In this document: positions 16,339 to 24,765 of the stretch, in pieces
How positions within the stretch are numbered: the first letter of the stretch is position 1
How the letters are laid out: each line of letters starts with the position of its first letter
Assembly (NCBI GenBank): GCA_963812255.1
Contig: CAWEUM010000005.1
Location: 1,550,001 to 1,614,000, forward strand
DNA from: DATJGR01 sp963812255
Lineage (GTDB): Bacteria > Pseudomonadota > Gammaproteobacteria > Pseudomonadales > Azotimanducaceae
Direction: 5' to 3'
Length of the DNA: 64,000 nucleotides
Made by a program: the position numbers and the translations under genes
Notes under the pieces: generated by a model
Databases searched by the model: none
Seen by the model: only the letters and a program-made list of their open reading frames with translations
Told to the model about the DNA's origin: nothing

Positions 16339-17496
16339 TCAATGCTCCCGCAACGCATCGACGATGCGCAGCCGGCGTGCGGTTAACGCCGGCACCGCCC
16401 CGACGACCAATCCCAACAGCACCGCAATGGCGATTCCGCCCGCGATCGTCTGCCAGGCGATCTCGAAGCCCGGCAGGATGTCTTTGATGCCGTGAGCGAT
16501 TCCCGGCGCGAGCAGCGCCGAAATGCCGAGCCCGAGCGCGCCACCGACAGCACACAGCAGCACCGCCTCGCCGAGGACGATCAACGACACCAGCGCATCG
16601 CTGAAGCCGAGTGTCTTCAGTACCGCCAGTTCCGGCACGCGCTCGCGATATGCCTGCGCCATCGTATTGCCGGTGAGCAGTACGATGGTGAAGAACACTG
16701 CGCCGAGGATGCCGCCCATCATCAATCCGATGTTGCCGATCTGATTGGCGAACTGACGCGCAACCTCGGCCTCGGTGGCGGTACGCGTTTCATACGACGA
16801 ATTTTCGAAGACCGCATCGATTGCGCGTGCCACTTCGGCCGCATGCGCCGGATCGGAAACGCGCACGACGAACGAACTGACGCTGCCCTGCCCGAACTGC
16901 CGCGCCTCATCGAAATAGTCATAGTTGATCAGGAACGCATTCTGGCCGAACTCGGTAGAGGACGCCTGATAGATGCCGACCAGATCGAATTCCCACAAGC
17001 GGCTGCCATCCTTTTTCGGCCAGATATCGGCTTCGATCGGAATCCGATCGCCGATCTGCCACCCAAATTTGGCCGCCATCTCAGCCGGCACAGCGACGCC
17101 GGTTCGCGTCTTCGCAAAGGCTTCGAGCTGCGCCTCTTCGATACGCAGCTCCGGATATGCCGCGAACCATTCCTTGGGTGCCACCGGATACTTGGGAAAG
17201 AAGTTCTTCGGCTCCTGATAGATGCCTCCGAACCAGCTGTAGTGTGTAGCCATCGCCACGCCGGGTACGCGGCGAATGGCGTTCAAATGCGATATCGGCA
17301 GCGGATCGATGATCGAATACTTCGGCTGCACGATGAGTCGGTCGACCCCGGCGACATCCACGCCGACATCGAACGCACCGCCAATGCCGCGCAGCAAGCC
17401 GAACAGCAGAAACGCAACGATGATCGAGAACAACGTCAGAACGGTGCGCGTGCGCCGCCGAAACAAGCCGGCCCAGATCAGTGATACGAAGCTCAC
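16339..17496 (-). CDS. MacB/FtsX-family ABC transporter permease (proximal copy)
   Basis: A 385-residue permease paralogous to the next gene. The N-terminal helix is TRTVLTLFSIIVAFLLFGLL, the periplasmic core includes EMAAKFGWQIGDRIPIEADI and LINYDYFDEARQFG, and the C-terminal FtsX block includes YRERVPELAVLKTLGFSDAL. The start ATG 17496 overlaps the ATPase stop by 4 bp (ATGA). Having two different permeases implies a heterodimeric transporter of the LolCE/YknZ kind rather than the MacB homodimer. It lacks the fused ATPase of MacB proper. The exported substrate is unknown. Confidence 0.87.
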   Translation of the reverse strand: MSFVSLIWAGLFRRRTRTVLTLFSIIVAFLLFGLLRGIGGAFDVGVDVAGVDRLIVQPKYSIIDPLPISHLNAIRRVPGVAMATHYSWFGGIYQEPKNFFPKYPVAPKEWFAAYPELRIEEAQLEAFAKTRTGVAVPAEMAAKFGWQIGDRIPIEADIWPKKDGSRLWEFDLVGIYQASSTEFGQNAFLINYDYFDEARQFGQGSVSSFVVRVSDPAHAAEVARAIDAVFENSSYETRTATEAEVARQFANQIGNIGLMMGGILGAVFFTIVLLTGNTMAQAYRERVPELAVLKTLGFSDALVSLIVLGEAVLLCAVGGALGLGISALLAPGIAHGIKDILPGFEIAWQTIAGGIAIAVLLGLVVGAVPALTARRLRIVDALREH

Positions 17497-18179
17497 GCGC
17501 GCGCTTCCTCCACGAGCCTGCCCTTGTCGAGATGCAATACGTGGCGTGCGTGATCGGCAGCCTTGGGATCGTGCGTCACCATGACGATCGTCTTACCGTG
17601 TTCGGTGTTCAGCAGCGCGAGCAGATCGAGGATTTCATCCGCGGTATCGCGGTCGAGATCACCTGTTGGTTCGTCGCAGATCAGCAGCGTCGGATCGGCC
17701 ACCAGCGCACGTGCGATCGCAACGCGCTGCTGTTGGCCACCCGATAGCTCGCCGGGCTTGTGACTGCCTCGATCGGAAAGGCCGACGATCTCGAGTGCCG
17801 TGGCCGCATTCTTCTTGCGCTGAGCGGCGTTCAAGGACGTCAGCAGCAGCGGCAATTCGACATTGCGCTGCGCACTCAACACCGGCAACAGATTGTAGAA
17901 CTGAAACACGAAGCCGATGTTGCGGGCGCGCCATTGCGCCAACGCCTTCGAGTTCAGCTTCTGCAGTTCCTGACCGGCCACCGTGATGCTGCCCGAGGTC
18001 GGATGGTCGAGACCGCCTATCAGGTTCAGCAACGTCGTCTTGCCGGAACCGGATGGTCCCATCAGCGCCACGAAATCGCCGGCCTCGATACTCAGATCGA
18101 GATCGGTGAGCACCGCCACCTGCTGCTTGCCGCGCGTGTAGCGCTTCGAAACTTTCGACAGTGAAACGATTGCGCTCAT
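17493..18179 (-). CDS. ABC transporter ATP-binding protein (MacB/LolD type)
   Basis: A 228-residue ATPase with every standard motif: Walker A GPSGSGKTTLLNL near residue 42, Q loop FVFQFYNLLPVLSAQRNVELP, signature LSGGQQQRVAIARAL, Walker B LLICDEPTGDLD, and switch histidine VTHDP. The sequence style (GGLDHPTSGSITVAGQEL; FYNLLPVL) is that of the LolD/MacB subfamily that partners FtsX-type permeases. Its ATG shares one base with the adaptor gene's stop (TAATG), and its stop overlaps the first permease, so stoichiometric translation is likely. Confidence 0.92.
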   Translation of the reverse strand: MSAIVSLSKVSKRYTRGKQQVAVLTDLDLSIEAGDFVALMGPSGSGKTTLLNLIGGLDHPTSGSITVAGQELQKLNSKALAQWRARNIGFVFQFYNLLPVLSAQRNVELPLLLTSLNAAQRKKNAATALEIVGLSDRGSHKPGELSGGQQQRVAIARALVADPTLLICDEPTGDLDRDTADEILDLLALLNTEHGKTIVMVTHDPKAADHARHVLHLDKGRLVEEARA

Positions 18180-19204
18180 TACAAATCCCCTTTCATTTGC
18201 CCTACACCGGCACTGTCTTCGAGAAACGCCACCTTGACCCCCATATCGGGCAGCACGCGAGGATTATTCGCAAGCAGGCCGATGCGCACGCGTACCGTCG
18301 CCTTGTTGCGGTCCGCCGTGGGAATGATCGCGATCACCTCAGCGGGGATGCGATCGTCTGGGTACGCATTCAACGTCACCGACACCCGTTGCTTCGGCTG
18401 CACGCGATTGATGTAGGCCTCGTTGACGTCGACCTCGACCTCGAGCGAATCCATGTCGACGATCGTGCAGATACCGGTGCGCGTGAAACCTCCGCCTGCC
18501 GAGATCGGCGAGATCATCTCACCGGGTTGGGCCGCCTTTGCAACGACGATGCCGGTAAACGGGGCGCGAATTTCCATATCGTCGAGCAACTGCCGCTGCA
18601 CTGCGGCAGCTCGCTGCGCGACCACGATATCGCTGTGCTGCCGATCCAGCCGGGCCTGCAGGCCGTCGAGTGTGAGTCGTGCGCGATCGAGGTCGGCAGT
18701 GCTTGCGAGCTTGCGCCCCGCGAGCTCCTGGGTGCGATGCAGATCCAGTTCTGCCTGGCGAATCTGCACATTCAATTCCTCCAGACCCGCGCGCGCCGAC
18801 GCCAGTTGCGCTTCGGACAACGCGAGTTCGGCGCGCGGCACGCTGGCATCCAGTCGCGCGAGCAGCTCACCCGCTTCTACCCGCATGCCTTCTTCGATGA
18901 AGACTTCGACGACCTTGCCGGTGACCTTTGCGCTTACGGTCGCCTCTCGCCGCGCTACGACGTATCCGGTCGCGTCCAGAACGCTACCTTCGGCGGCGGA
19001 CTTGTCGACAACGACCGGCGCGGCCGTCACCGGCGCCGCGGTCTTGACCGGTTCGGGCTCGCGCGCCATGACGAACCAGACAGCGATTGCGATGACGCCC
19101 AGGCAGCCGATCACAGCAAGCCAGCGCAACGGCCTGCGCGGTGTCTCGGCGACAGCGGCGCCGCGATCGATCTTCAATTCATCCAGCAGTGTCCGCTTGT
19201 CCAC
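18179..19204 (-). CDS. Periplasmic adaptor (HlyD/MacA-like membrane fusion protein)
   Basis: A 341-residue membrane fusion protein. It has a cytoplasmic lead of about 30 residues, one transmembrane helix (WLAVIGCLGVIAIAVWFVMA), a lipoyl half-motif (TGYVVARREATVSAKVTGKV; APFTGIVVAKAAQPGEMISP), a coiled-coil hairpin (about 125-200, ASARAGLEELNVQIRQAELD), and a beta-barrel domain (VDVNEAYINRVQPKQRVSVT). It is the first gene of the exporter operon and would link the inner-membrane permeases to an outer-membrane channel. No TolC gene is in the window. The promoter must lie in the 121 bp shared with the divergent hydrolase gene. Confidence 0.9.
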   Translation of the reverse strand: MDKRTLLDELKIDRGAAVAETPRRPLRWLAVIGCLGVIAIAVWFVMAREPEPVKTAAPVTAAPVVVDKSAAEGSVLDATGYVVARREATVSAKVTGKVVEVFIEEGMRVEAGELLARLDASVPRAELALSEAQLASARAGLEELNVQIRQAELDLHRTQELAGRKLASTADLDRARLTLDGLQARLDRQHSDIVVAQRAAAVQRQLLDDMEIRAPFTGIVVAKAAQPGEMISPISAGGGFTRTGICTIVDMDSLEVEVDVNEAYINRVQPKQRVSVTLNAYPDDRIPAEVIAIIPTADRNKATVRVRIGLLANNPRVLPDMGVKVAFLEDSAGVGQMKGDL

Positions 19205-19325
19205 TCTGCCACCGAAATCTACGGGGCGGTCGAGTCTATCACCGCGCGCCGCGCCTCTGCAGATCGGGCCGGGTCGTCAGGTACACTGGGGCTTCGCCGA
19301 CCTTCGCCAGCTTTTTGGAGCCGCC

Positions 19326-20015
19326 ATGAGCACCTCGGATCTCAGCTCGGAACTCATCATCGAGCAATTACAGATTGGCCCGATGCAGAACTTCGTCTAC
19401 ATCGTGGGTTCACGCGCGACACGCGAAGTCGTGCTGGTGGATCCGGCGTGGGACATCGATGCGCTTTCCGCGCACCTCGCGGAGCGCGACTACACACTGA
19501 CCGGAGCGCTGGTAACGCACTATCACCCGGATCACATCGGCGGCGGCTTCGGCAGCCGCCAGATCTCCGGACTCGCAGAATTGCTGGCGAAACATCCGGT
19601 AAAGGTCTACGCACACCGCGACGAGGCTGATGGGGTGCGCAAAGTCACCGGCATCTCGGAAAGCGATCTCGTCAGGGTCGACTCGGGCGATCGCATGAAC
19701 GTCGGCGACATCGAGATCGAATTTCTGCACACCCCGGGCCACACGCCCGGATCGCAGTGTTTTCGCATCCGCAACACACTCGTATCGGGCGATACGTTGT
19801 TCATCCAAGGCTGCGGTCGCGTCGATCTGCCCGGTTCTGATCCCGAGCAGATGTACCGCAGCCTGCGCAAACTGGCGGCACTGCCTGACGATACGCTGTT
19901 GCTGCCGGGACATCACTACAGCGAAGCCCCGAACGCGACAATCGGTGAAACCAAGCGCCACAACCCATATCTGCGGATCGACGACCTCGATACCTGGAAG
20001 CAGGTGATGGGTTGA
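19326..20015 (+). CDS. Metallo-beta-lactamase-fold hydrolase (glyoxalase II-like)
   Basis: A 229-residue MBL-fold hydrolase. The dinuclear metal ligands are visible: H-x-H-x-D-H in THYHPDHIGGG, His in TPGHTPGSQCF, Asp in SGDTLFIQGCG, and the last His in LLPGHHYSE. The pattern VSGDTLFIQGCGRVDLPGSD is typical of persulfide dioxygenase and glyoxalase II relatives, so a thioester or glutathione-type substrate is plausible. The start ATG 19326 follows GGAG 9 bp upstream; the open frame reaches far upstream only as antisense of the adaptor gene. It diverges from the exporter operon and ends 4 bp from the convergent DUF2147 gene. Confidence 0.87.
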   Translation: MSTSDLSSELIIEQLQIGPMQNFVYIVGSRATREVVLVDPAWDIDALSAHLAERDYTLTGALVTHYHPDHIGGGFGSRQISGLAELLAKHPVKVYAHRDEADGVRKVTGISESDLVRVDSGDRMNVGDIEIEFLHTPGHTPGSQCFRIRNTLVSGDTLFIQGCGRVDLPGSDPEQMYRSLRKLAALPDDTLLLPGHHYSEAPNATIGETKRHNPYLRIDDLDTWKQVMG

Positions 20016-20019
20016 CCTG

Positions 20020-20547
20020 TCAGCCGCAGATGTTCGAAATGTTCGCCTGCGCCAACATTTTTTTGATGCCATCGTCGCAGGTCGATGCCGGCCTGAAGAT
20101 CTTGGTTTTGCCGAGCATCGGCGTGCCGATGTAGCCGCGCAGCTTCAGATTGCCGTCGCCGTCGACGCTCATCTGACTCTGATATGTCTTGCCGGATTCC
20201 GGGTCGTAGAGCCGTCCCTGCCATTTGCCGTGGTCATATTGATAACCGCTGAGTAGATCGATGCCTACGATCGGCCGCGATCGCAGCGACGCGTCCGGGT
20301 TGTGGACATCCACGCGCGTTGCGCCGACGGGTCCGTCCTTTTCGCCTTCGCGATACACCGGGTCGAGAATGCTGACCACACGCGCATACAACGTACCGTT
20401 CGCCTCGCCAACTTCGAGAATCGATGTATCGCCGGCCCACTCGCCGAACACCGCGTCGCGATCACTCGCCGATACGGAACCCAAAAACAACAGACCCGAG
20501 AGCAACAGGCCCAAGAACGTCAACTCGCGCAGCATCTTCACTTTCAT
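20020..20547 (-). CDS. Exported DUF2147-family protein
   Basis: A 175-residue protein with a signal peptide (MLRELTFLGLLLSGLLFLGSVSA) and one DUF2147 domain. Family marks are GEWAG near the mature N terminus, RPIVGIDLLSGYQYDHGKWQ, the motif YDPESGKTYQSQMSV, and the closing LRGYIGTPMLGKTKIFRP, which resembles a lipocalin-type barrel. Two cysteines near the end (STCDDG, NICG) may form a disulfide. The start ATG 20547 is taken because upstream residues do not fit a signal peptide. The family has no established function; members are often induced in stress. It diverges from the crotonase pair across a 62-bp gap with a palindrome. Confidence 0.82.
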   Translation of the reverse strand: MKVKMLRELTFLGLLLSGLLFLGSVSASDRDAVFGEWAGDTSILEVGEANGTLYARVVSILDPVYREGEKDGPVGATRVDVHNPDASLRSRPIVGIDLLSGYQYDHGKWQGRLYDPESGKTYQSQMSVDGDGNLKLRGYIGTPMLGKTKIFRPASTCDDGIKKMLAQANISNICG

Positions 20548-20572
20548 CGCTTTTGCTTTTCGATCGAAACGT

Positions 20573-20587
20573 TCCGATAGTATCGGA
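20573..20587. promoter_or_regulatory. Perfect 7-1-7 palindrome between DUF2147 and crotonase genes (candidate operator)
   Basis: TCCGATA, G, TATCGGA is a perfect 15-bp palindrome in the 62-bp divergent gap, 23 bp before the crotonase ATG. It sits where -35/-10 boxes for either direction would fall and has the size of a TetR- or GntR-type half-turn operator. No matching regulator gene is adjacent, so the assignment is a guess from position and symmetry. Confidence 0.4.
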
Positions 20588-20609
20588 GCCGATCGATGGA
20601 GGGGAGCAT

Positions 20610-21482
20610 ATGGATACGGGCACATTTTCCGGCTTCGAAGTGTCGATGCGCGATCCCGGCATCGCGTGGTTTCAATTCAACACACCAGAACGTCTGAACG
20701 GCATGACGACCGCGATCAAACGCGATCTGATCGAAGCCGTCACCCAGGCGCAGATGGACAATCGCGTGCGCATCGTCGTGTTCACGGGCACAGGCCGTGC
20801 ATTCTGCGCGGGAGATGACCTGAAGGCGTATCGCGACGCGGAACTCGGCGGCAAACCGCTCGTGCCGGAAATACCGCCGGGGCACGACAACGCGATCGGA
20901 ACCTACAACGGTCTGCGGACCATTTCGCAACGAGTCAATACCGTCGTGCGCGGCCTCGACAAACTGACGATCGCAGCGATCAACGGCGTCGCGATCCAGA
21001 CCGGTTTTTCCCTCGCGTTGTCGTGTGACTTCCGAATCGCATCGCGCGCCGCTCGCATGGGTAGCGCGACGTTGCGTTTTGGTCTGTTGCCCGACGAAGG
21101 CGGCCAGTACCTGCTGGTGCAGTTGCTCGGCGTCGCACGAACCATGGACTTCCTGATGCGCAAGCGCATCGTCGATGCAAACGAGGCATTGCAGCTGGGG
21201 CTCGTCGGCGAAGTAGTCGATGCAGACAAGCTCGAAGGCGCCGCGATGGCGATGGCCACCGAACTCGCAAACGGCCCGCAGGTGTCGATGCGTTTGTTGA
21301 AGCGTTCGGTCTACAACGCCGCGGATCTCACGTTCGAACAGGCGCTCGACGAGATCGCGTCAAAGACTGCAATCAGCGATCATCATCCGGATGCACGCGA
21401 AGGAGTCGCCGCATTTCGGGACAAGCGTGCTGCCGCGTTCAACGCATGGCTGGATCCCAAGGCGAAGTCTTCACATCAATGA
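20610..21482 (+). CDS. Crotonase-fold protein (enoyl-CoA hydratase/isomerase family), atypical active site
   Basis: A 290-residue crotonase-fold protein. The fold is clear: FTGTGRAFCAGDDLKAYRDA gives the first oxyanion-hole segment, and AAINGVAIQTGFSLALSCDF aligns with the second. However, the usual GGGCE is QTGFS and the second catalytic Glu position (GQPEI in hydratases) is SATLR, so both glutamates that hydrate enoyl-CoA (rat E144 and E164) are absent. The reaction is therefore probably not simple hydration. ATG 20610 has a strong GGAGGGGAG ribosome site just before it. The next gene starts inside its stop codon (ATGA), pointing to a paired function. Confidence 0.85.
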   Translation: MDTGTFSGFEVSMRDPGIAWFQFNTPERLNGMTTAIKRDLIEAVTQAQMDNRVRIVVFTGTGRAFCAGDDLKAYRDAELGGKPLVPEIPPGHDNAIGTYNGLRTISQRVNTVVRGLDKLTIAAINGVAIQTGFSLALSCDFRIASRAARMGSATLRFGLLPDEGGQYLLVQLLGVARTMDFLMRKRIVDANEALQLGLVGEVVDADKLEGAAMAMATELANGPQVSMRLLKRSVYNAADLTFEQALDEIASKTAISDHHPDAREGVAAFRDKRAAAFNAWLDPKAKSSHQ

Positions 21483-22222
21483 GCGATCTCGTCGGTTACA
21501 CAGTCGCCGAACCCGGCATCGCGCTGATCACCATCGATCGTGCGGACAAGATGAACGCGCTCAACGAGGACGTGATCCAGGGACTGCGCGGCGCCTGGCA
21601 ACGCTTCTCCGACAGCGATGAACGCGTCGCCATACTCGCCGCCGCTGGAGATCGTGCATTTTCTGTCGGCGCAGACATCAACGACGCTCCTCGGGAGATG
21701 TGGCAGGGGGTTCCGAGCGTCGGCGTCGAGCTGCACAAACCCGTGATCGCCGCGGTGCACGGCTGGTGTATCGGTGGCGCGTACGTGATCGTGCAGATGT
21801 GCGATCTCGTGGTCGCGGCGCAGAACACGGTATTCAAGTATCCGGAAGCTCAGGTCGGCTTCACCGGCGGACTGATCGCCAGCGCGGTGGCACGGTTGCC
21901 ACACAAGATCGCGATGGAGTTCATGCTGCTCGGCCAGGATCTGACGGCCCAGCGCGCTTACGAAGTGGGCATGGTGAATCAGGTCGTGCCCACCGGTGTT
22001 CAGCGCGAAGCCGCGATGGCCTGCGCTCGCATCCTGGCCCGCTCCGCGCCGCTGGTCGTCGAAACGCTGAAGCGCTTCGCATTGCAAACGTTGAATGCTA
22101 GTCCAGCGGAGGCCGCGGCACTTGCGCGCGCACACCTGCTGCAGGTTCGCGACAGCGAAGATGGCGCCGAGGGCCGGCGGGCGTTCAGCGAAAAACGCCC
22201 GCCGAGCTTCAAGGGCAGCTAG
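21479..22222 (+). CDS. Crotonase-fold protein (enoyl-CoA hydratase/isomerase family), second copy
   Basis: A 247-residue crotonase-fold protein coupled to the preceding one by ATGA. The first oxyanion segment is AAAGDRAFSVGADINDAPRE and the second is AAVHGWCIGGAYVIVQMCDL. The first catalytic Glu (GGGCE in hydratases) is replaced by Val (GGAYV), while the second Glu is kept in FKYPEAQVGF. Many one-glutamate crotonases act as isomerases, decarboxylases or hydrolases, so the reaction is open. The stop codon directly abuts the stop codon of the convergent mdh gene with no base between them, leaving no space for a terminator. Confidence 0.85.
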   Translation: MSDLVGYTVAEPGIALITIDRADKMNALNEDVIQGLRGAWQRFSDSDERVAILAAAGDRAFSVGADINDAPREMWQGVPSVGVELHKPVIAAVHGWCIGGAYVIVQMCDLVVAAQNTVFKYPEAQVGFTGGLIASAVARLPHKIAMEFMLLGQDLTAQRAYEVGMVNQVVPTGVQREAAMACARILARSAPLVVETLKRFALQTLNASPAEAAALARAHLLQVRDSEDGAEGRRAFSEKRPPSFKGS

Positions 22223-23206
22223 CTATTTCGGCAGCAGATGCGCAACCGCGTCGCGTTCTTCGCGTAGTTCTGTTTCCGTCGCTTTCATTTTCTCGCGGCT
22301 GAAATCGCTGATCTCACGATCCTTTACGATCTGCCAATCGCCATAGCGGCAGACCGTCGGGTACGAGTAGATCAAGCCCTTCTCGATGCCATAGCTGCCG
22401 TCCGAAAATACCGACATGCTGACCGAGTCACCGTCGGCGCTGCCCAGCGCCCAATCGTGCATGTGGTCGATCGCGGCATTCGCCGCAGACGCAGCGCTCG
22501 ACGCACCACGCGCTTCGATGATCGCAGCACCCCTCTGTTGGACCGTTGGAATGAATTCTTTCGCATACCAGTTCATGTCGAACAGGCTCATCGCCGGTTT
22601 GCCCGAGATCGTCGCGGCATGCGCATCCGGATACTGCGTCGCCGAATGGTTCCCCCAGATGGTGACATGCTTCACCTCGGTGGTGTGCTTACCGGTTTTA
22701 CGTGCCAGTTGAGCCACCGCGCGATTGTGGTCGAGCCGGGTCATCGCAGTGAACTGCCGGGGATTCAGATCCGGCGCATTGCGTTGCGCGATCAGACAGT
22801 TCGTGTTCGCCGGATTGCCGACGACGAGCACCTTCACGTCGCGCGATGCATGATCGTTCAAGGCTTTGCCTTGCACCGAGAAAATCGCCGCGTTGGCTTC
22901 GATCAGGTCCTTTCGCTCCATCCCCTTCGAACGGGGACGTGAACCGACCAGCAACGCATAGTCGGCATCCTTGAACGCAACGTTCGGATCGTCGGTTGGC
23001 ACCATCCCGTGAACCAACGGGAATGCACAGTCTTCTATTTCCATGATCACGCCATCCAATGCGCCGAGCGCGGGCGTGATTTCCAGCAACTGCAATATAA
23101 CGGGTTGATCATCCCCCAGCATTGCGCCGGACGCGACGCGAAACAACAGTGCATAGCCGATTTGACCGGCGGCGCCGGTTACCGTTACCCGAACGGGTGG
23201 TTTCAT
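22223..23206 (-). CDS. mdh: Malate dehydrogenase
   Basis: A 327-residue NAD-dependent malate dehydrogenase of the TCA cycle. The Rossmann motif is VTGAAGQIGYALLFRVASG. The mobile loop contains the substrate arginines in GSRPRSKGMERKDLI, the conserved NPANTNC follows, and the catalytic histidine lies in TIWGNHSATQYPD with Asp/Arg in TRLDHNRAVAQLA. This GAAGQIGYALLFR type is the cytosolic-like group common in many proteobacteria, rather than the shorter E. coli type. ATG 23206 has AGGAA 6 bp upstream. The gene is monocistronic as far as I can see. Confidence 0.95.
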   Translation of the reverse strand: MKPPVRVTVTGAAGQIGYALLFRVASGAMLGDDQPVILQLLEITPALGALDGVIMEIEDCAFPLVHGMVPTDDPNVAFKDADYALLVGSRPRSKGMERKDLIEANAAIFSVQGKALNDHASRDVKVLVVGNPANTNCLIAQRNAPDLNPRQFTAMTRLDHNRAVAQLARKTGKHTTEVKHVTIWGNHSATQYPDAHAATISGKPAMSLFDMNWYAKEFIPTVQQRGAAIIEARGASSAASAANAAIDHMHDWALGSADGDSVSMSVFSDGSYGIEKGLIYSYPTVCRYGDWQIVKDREISDFSREKMKATETELREERDAVAHLLPK

Positions 23207-23323
23207 CGAAGGTTCCTCGTGCTTTCTGAAGGTGTAATGCCGAGACATTTGGCAACGGGCACGGATTGTAGCAGCAGCGGTGCGCCGGATTCGATTGGAC
23301 CCACACGACGCAGAGGGGCTGCG

Positions 23324-23752
23324 TCAGCCGGTCACCTCGTAGAACCATTCATCACTGCCCGCCATTGCGAGAGCGCGCGCAATATACGGTACCGCGTTCG
23401 GCGGCAACGCCTGCGTGGGCCACCAACGAAGATCATCGAAGTGATCGGGCTCGGCAAGCCGGGGCTCGGTAACGACATCGTCGTATCGCATGATGAAATC
23501 GATGCCCTGCTGCTCGTCTGAACGGTACGGCATGGCCGCAACGGGACGCAGCCGTGCGGCGTCGAGCACTACACCGATTTCCTCGAGGCACTCACGAAGC
23601 GCGCACTCGACGACGCCTTCCCCCCTCTGCAGGTGACCGCCAGGCAACGCGTACCAGCCGTCGAGATAACCGGTGCGAGCACGACGCAACAGCAGCACTT
23701 CACCGCGTCGCAACAGCAGCGTATGAACAACGATCGGAAACAGGTCGCGCAT
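23324..23752 (-). CDS. Nudix hydrolase
   Basis: A 142-residue Nudix-fold pyrophosphohydrolase. The Nudix box is complete: GGHLQRGEGVVECALRE followed by CLEEIGV, with the catalytic Glu cluster REC-LEE. The preceding ARTGYLDGWYALPGG is typical of enzymes acting on nucleotide-like substrates of the MutT/NTP-pyrophosphatase type. The ATG at 23752 lies just behind a GGGAGGGG ribosome site; a GTG one codon earlier is also possible. It diverges from the GNAT gene across 71 bp. The substrate is unknown. Confidence 0.88.
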   Translation of the reverse strand: MRDLFPIVVHTLLLRRGEVLLLRRARTGYLDGWYALPGGHLQRGEGVVECALRECLEEIGVVLDAARLRPVAAMPYRSDEQQGIDFIMRYDDVVTEPRLAEPDHFDDLRWWPTQALPPNAVPYIARALAMAGSDEWFYEVTG

Positions 23753-23823
23753 CACCCCTCCCGGTTGCCGGCATCTTAGCGCGCGCAGTGAACTGCGCGC
23801 GAAGAACGGCTAGCATCCCGGCA

Positions 23824-24567
23824 ATGTCCGATCCTCAGCTGTGTCGTCGGGTCGAAGAGGCTTCGCTGAACGCGTGGCCGGCGTTTCAGCAATCGCTGTA
23901 CGACGGCTGGGTGTTGCGCTTTTCGCGGGGCTTCACGAAACGCGCGAATTCGATCGTGCCTCTTTATCCGGCGCAGCAAAGTCCGCTCGAGAAGGTTCGC
24001 TATTGCGAGAATCTCTATGCGCGCGAACGGCTGAAGACGATCTTCAGATTGACGACGGTCATCGACTCGGACCCGCTCGATGCGATGCTTGCCCGGCGGG
24101 ATTATCAGCGCGTGGATCCGACGTGCGTGCTCGCCCGCGAGCTCACTGCGACCCGTTTCCCGACCACCCCGCATTTTCGCGAAATCTCGCGTGACAGGTG
24201 GCTGGATGCCTATGCACAGGCAACCGATATGCCCGACGCCGGTCGGCGGCTGCATGCGACGCTGCTGGCAGGGATCTGCACCCCACACGTTTTCGGCGCG
24301 ATCATCGCGCACGGTACGCCGGTCGCATGGGGCCTCGCGGTGATCGAGGCCGAGTTGGTCGGCCTCTTCGATATCGTCACGCACCCCGAGGCGCGCAGGC
24401 TTGGACATGCCCGGGCACTGGTGACCTCATTGATCGATTGGGGTCAACGCGGTGGTGCGCGTCATGCGTATCTTCAAGTGATCGAATCGAATCAGCCAGC
24501 GCGCGCCCTTTACGCACAGCTCGGGTTCGAAAACCTCTACGATTACTGGTATCGCATCGAGCCATGA
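23824..24567 (+). CDS. GNAT-family N-acetyltransferase
   Basis: A 247-residue acetyltransferase. The C-terminal GNAT domain (about 125-245) shows motif A in FDIVTHPEARRLGHARALVT, where Arg-Arg-x-Gly-x-Ala is the acetyl-CoA pyrophosphate loop, and motif B in AYLQVIESNQPARALYAQLG plus FENLYDYWYRI. The N-terminal 110 residues (AWPAFQQSLYDGWVLRFSRG, TKRANSIVPLYP) form a second GNAT-like lobe common to a group of environmental enzymes. The acceptor is unknown. The start ATG 23824 fits; the longer open frame upstream is antisense of the Nudix gene. Confidence 0.87.
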   Translation: MSDPQLCRRVEEASLNAWPAFQQSLYDGWVLRFSRGFTKRANSIVPLYPAQQSPLEKVRYCENLYARERLKTIFRLTTVIDSDPLDAMLARRDYQRVDPTCVLARELTATRFPTTPHFREISRDRWLDAYAQATDMPDAGRRLHATLLAGICTPHVFGAIIAHGTPVAWGLAVIEAELVGLFDIVTHPEARRLGHARALVTSLIDWGQRGGARHAYLQVIESNQPARALYAQLGFENLYDYWYRIEP

Positions 24568-24619
24568 CGAATCCACTGCGTGGGCACTCGCTTGATTCAC
24601 CGAGGCGATTTTGAGACGG

Positions 24620-24647
24620 TTGACATTGGAGAGTCCGGTGGTACATT
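24620..24647 (+). promoter_or_regulatory. Sigma-70 promoter upstream of gltB
   Basis: A -35 box TTGACA (24620-24625), exactly the consensus, is followed after 16 bp by TACATT (24642-24647) as -10 box. The start of transcription would be near 24654, giving a 5' leader of about 110 nt before the gltB ATG. It is the best sigma-70 match I saw in the window and lies in the 198-bp gap after the GNAT gene. Confidence 0.7.
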
Positions 24648-24765
24648 CGCCGGTCGCTCTGGCGGTCTGCGCCGCCGCAATCTATTGGAATGAAATGAGT
24701 TTTCGTTGATCGACGGAGACTGGGGCCGGCTTGGCTGTACGAGACGGCATTCACGGAGACACACC

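Noticed and set aside
16492..17484. A 330-codon plus-strand frame over the ABC permease
   Set aside because: Antisense of a permease with clear FtsX signature; no domain of its own.
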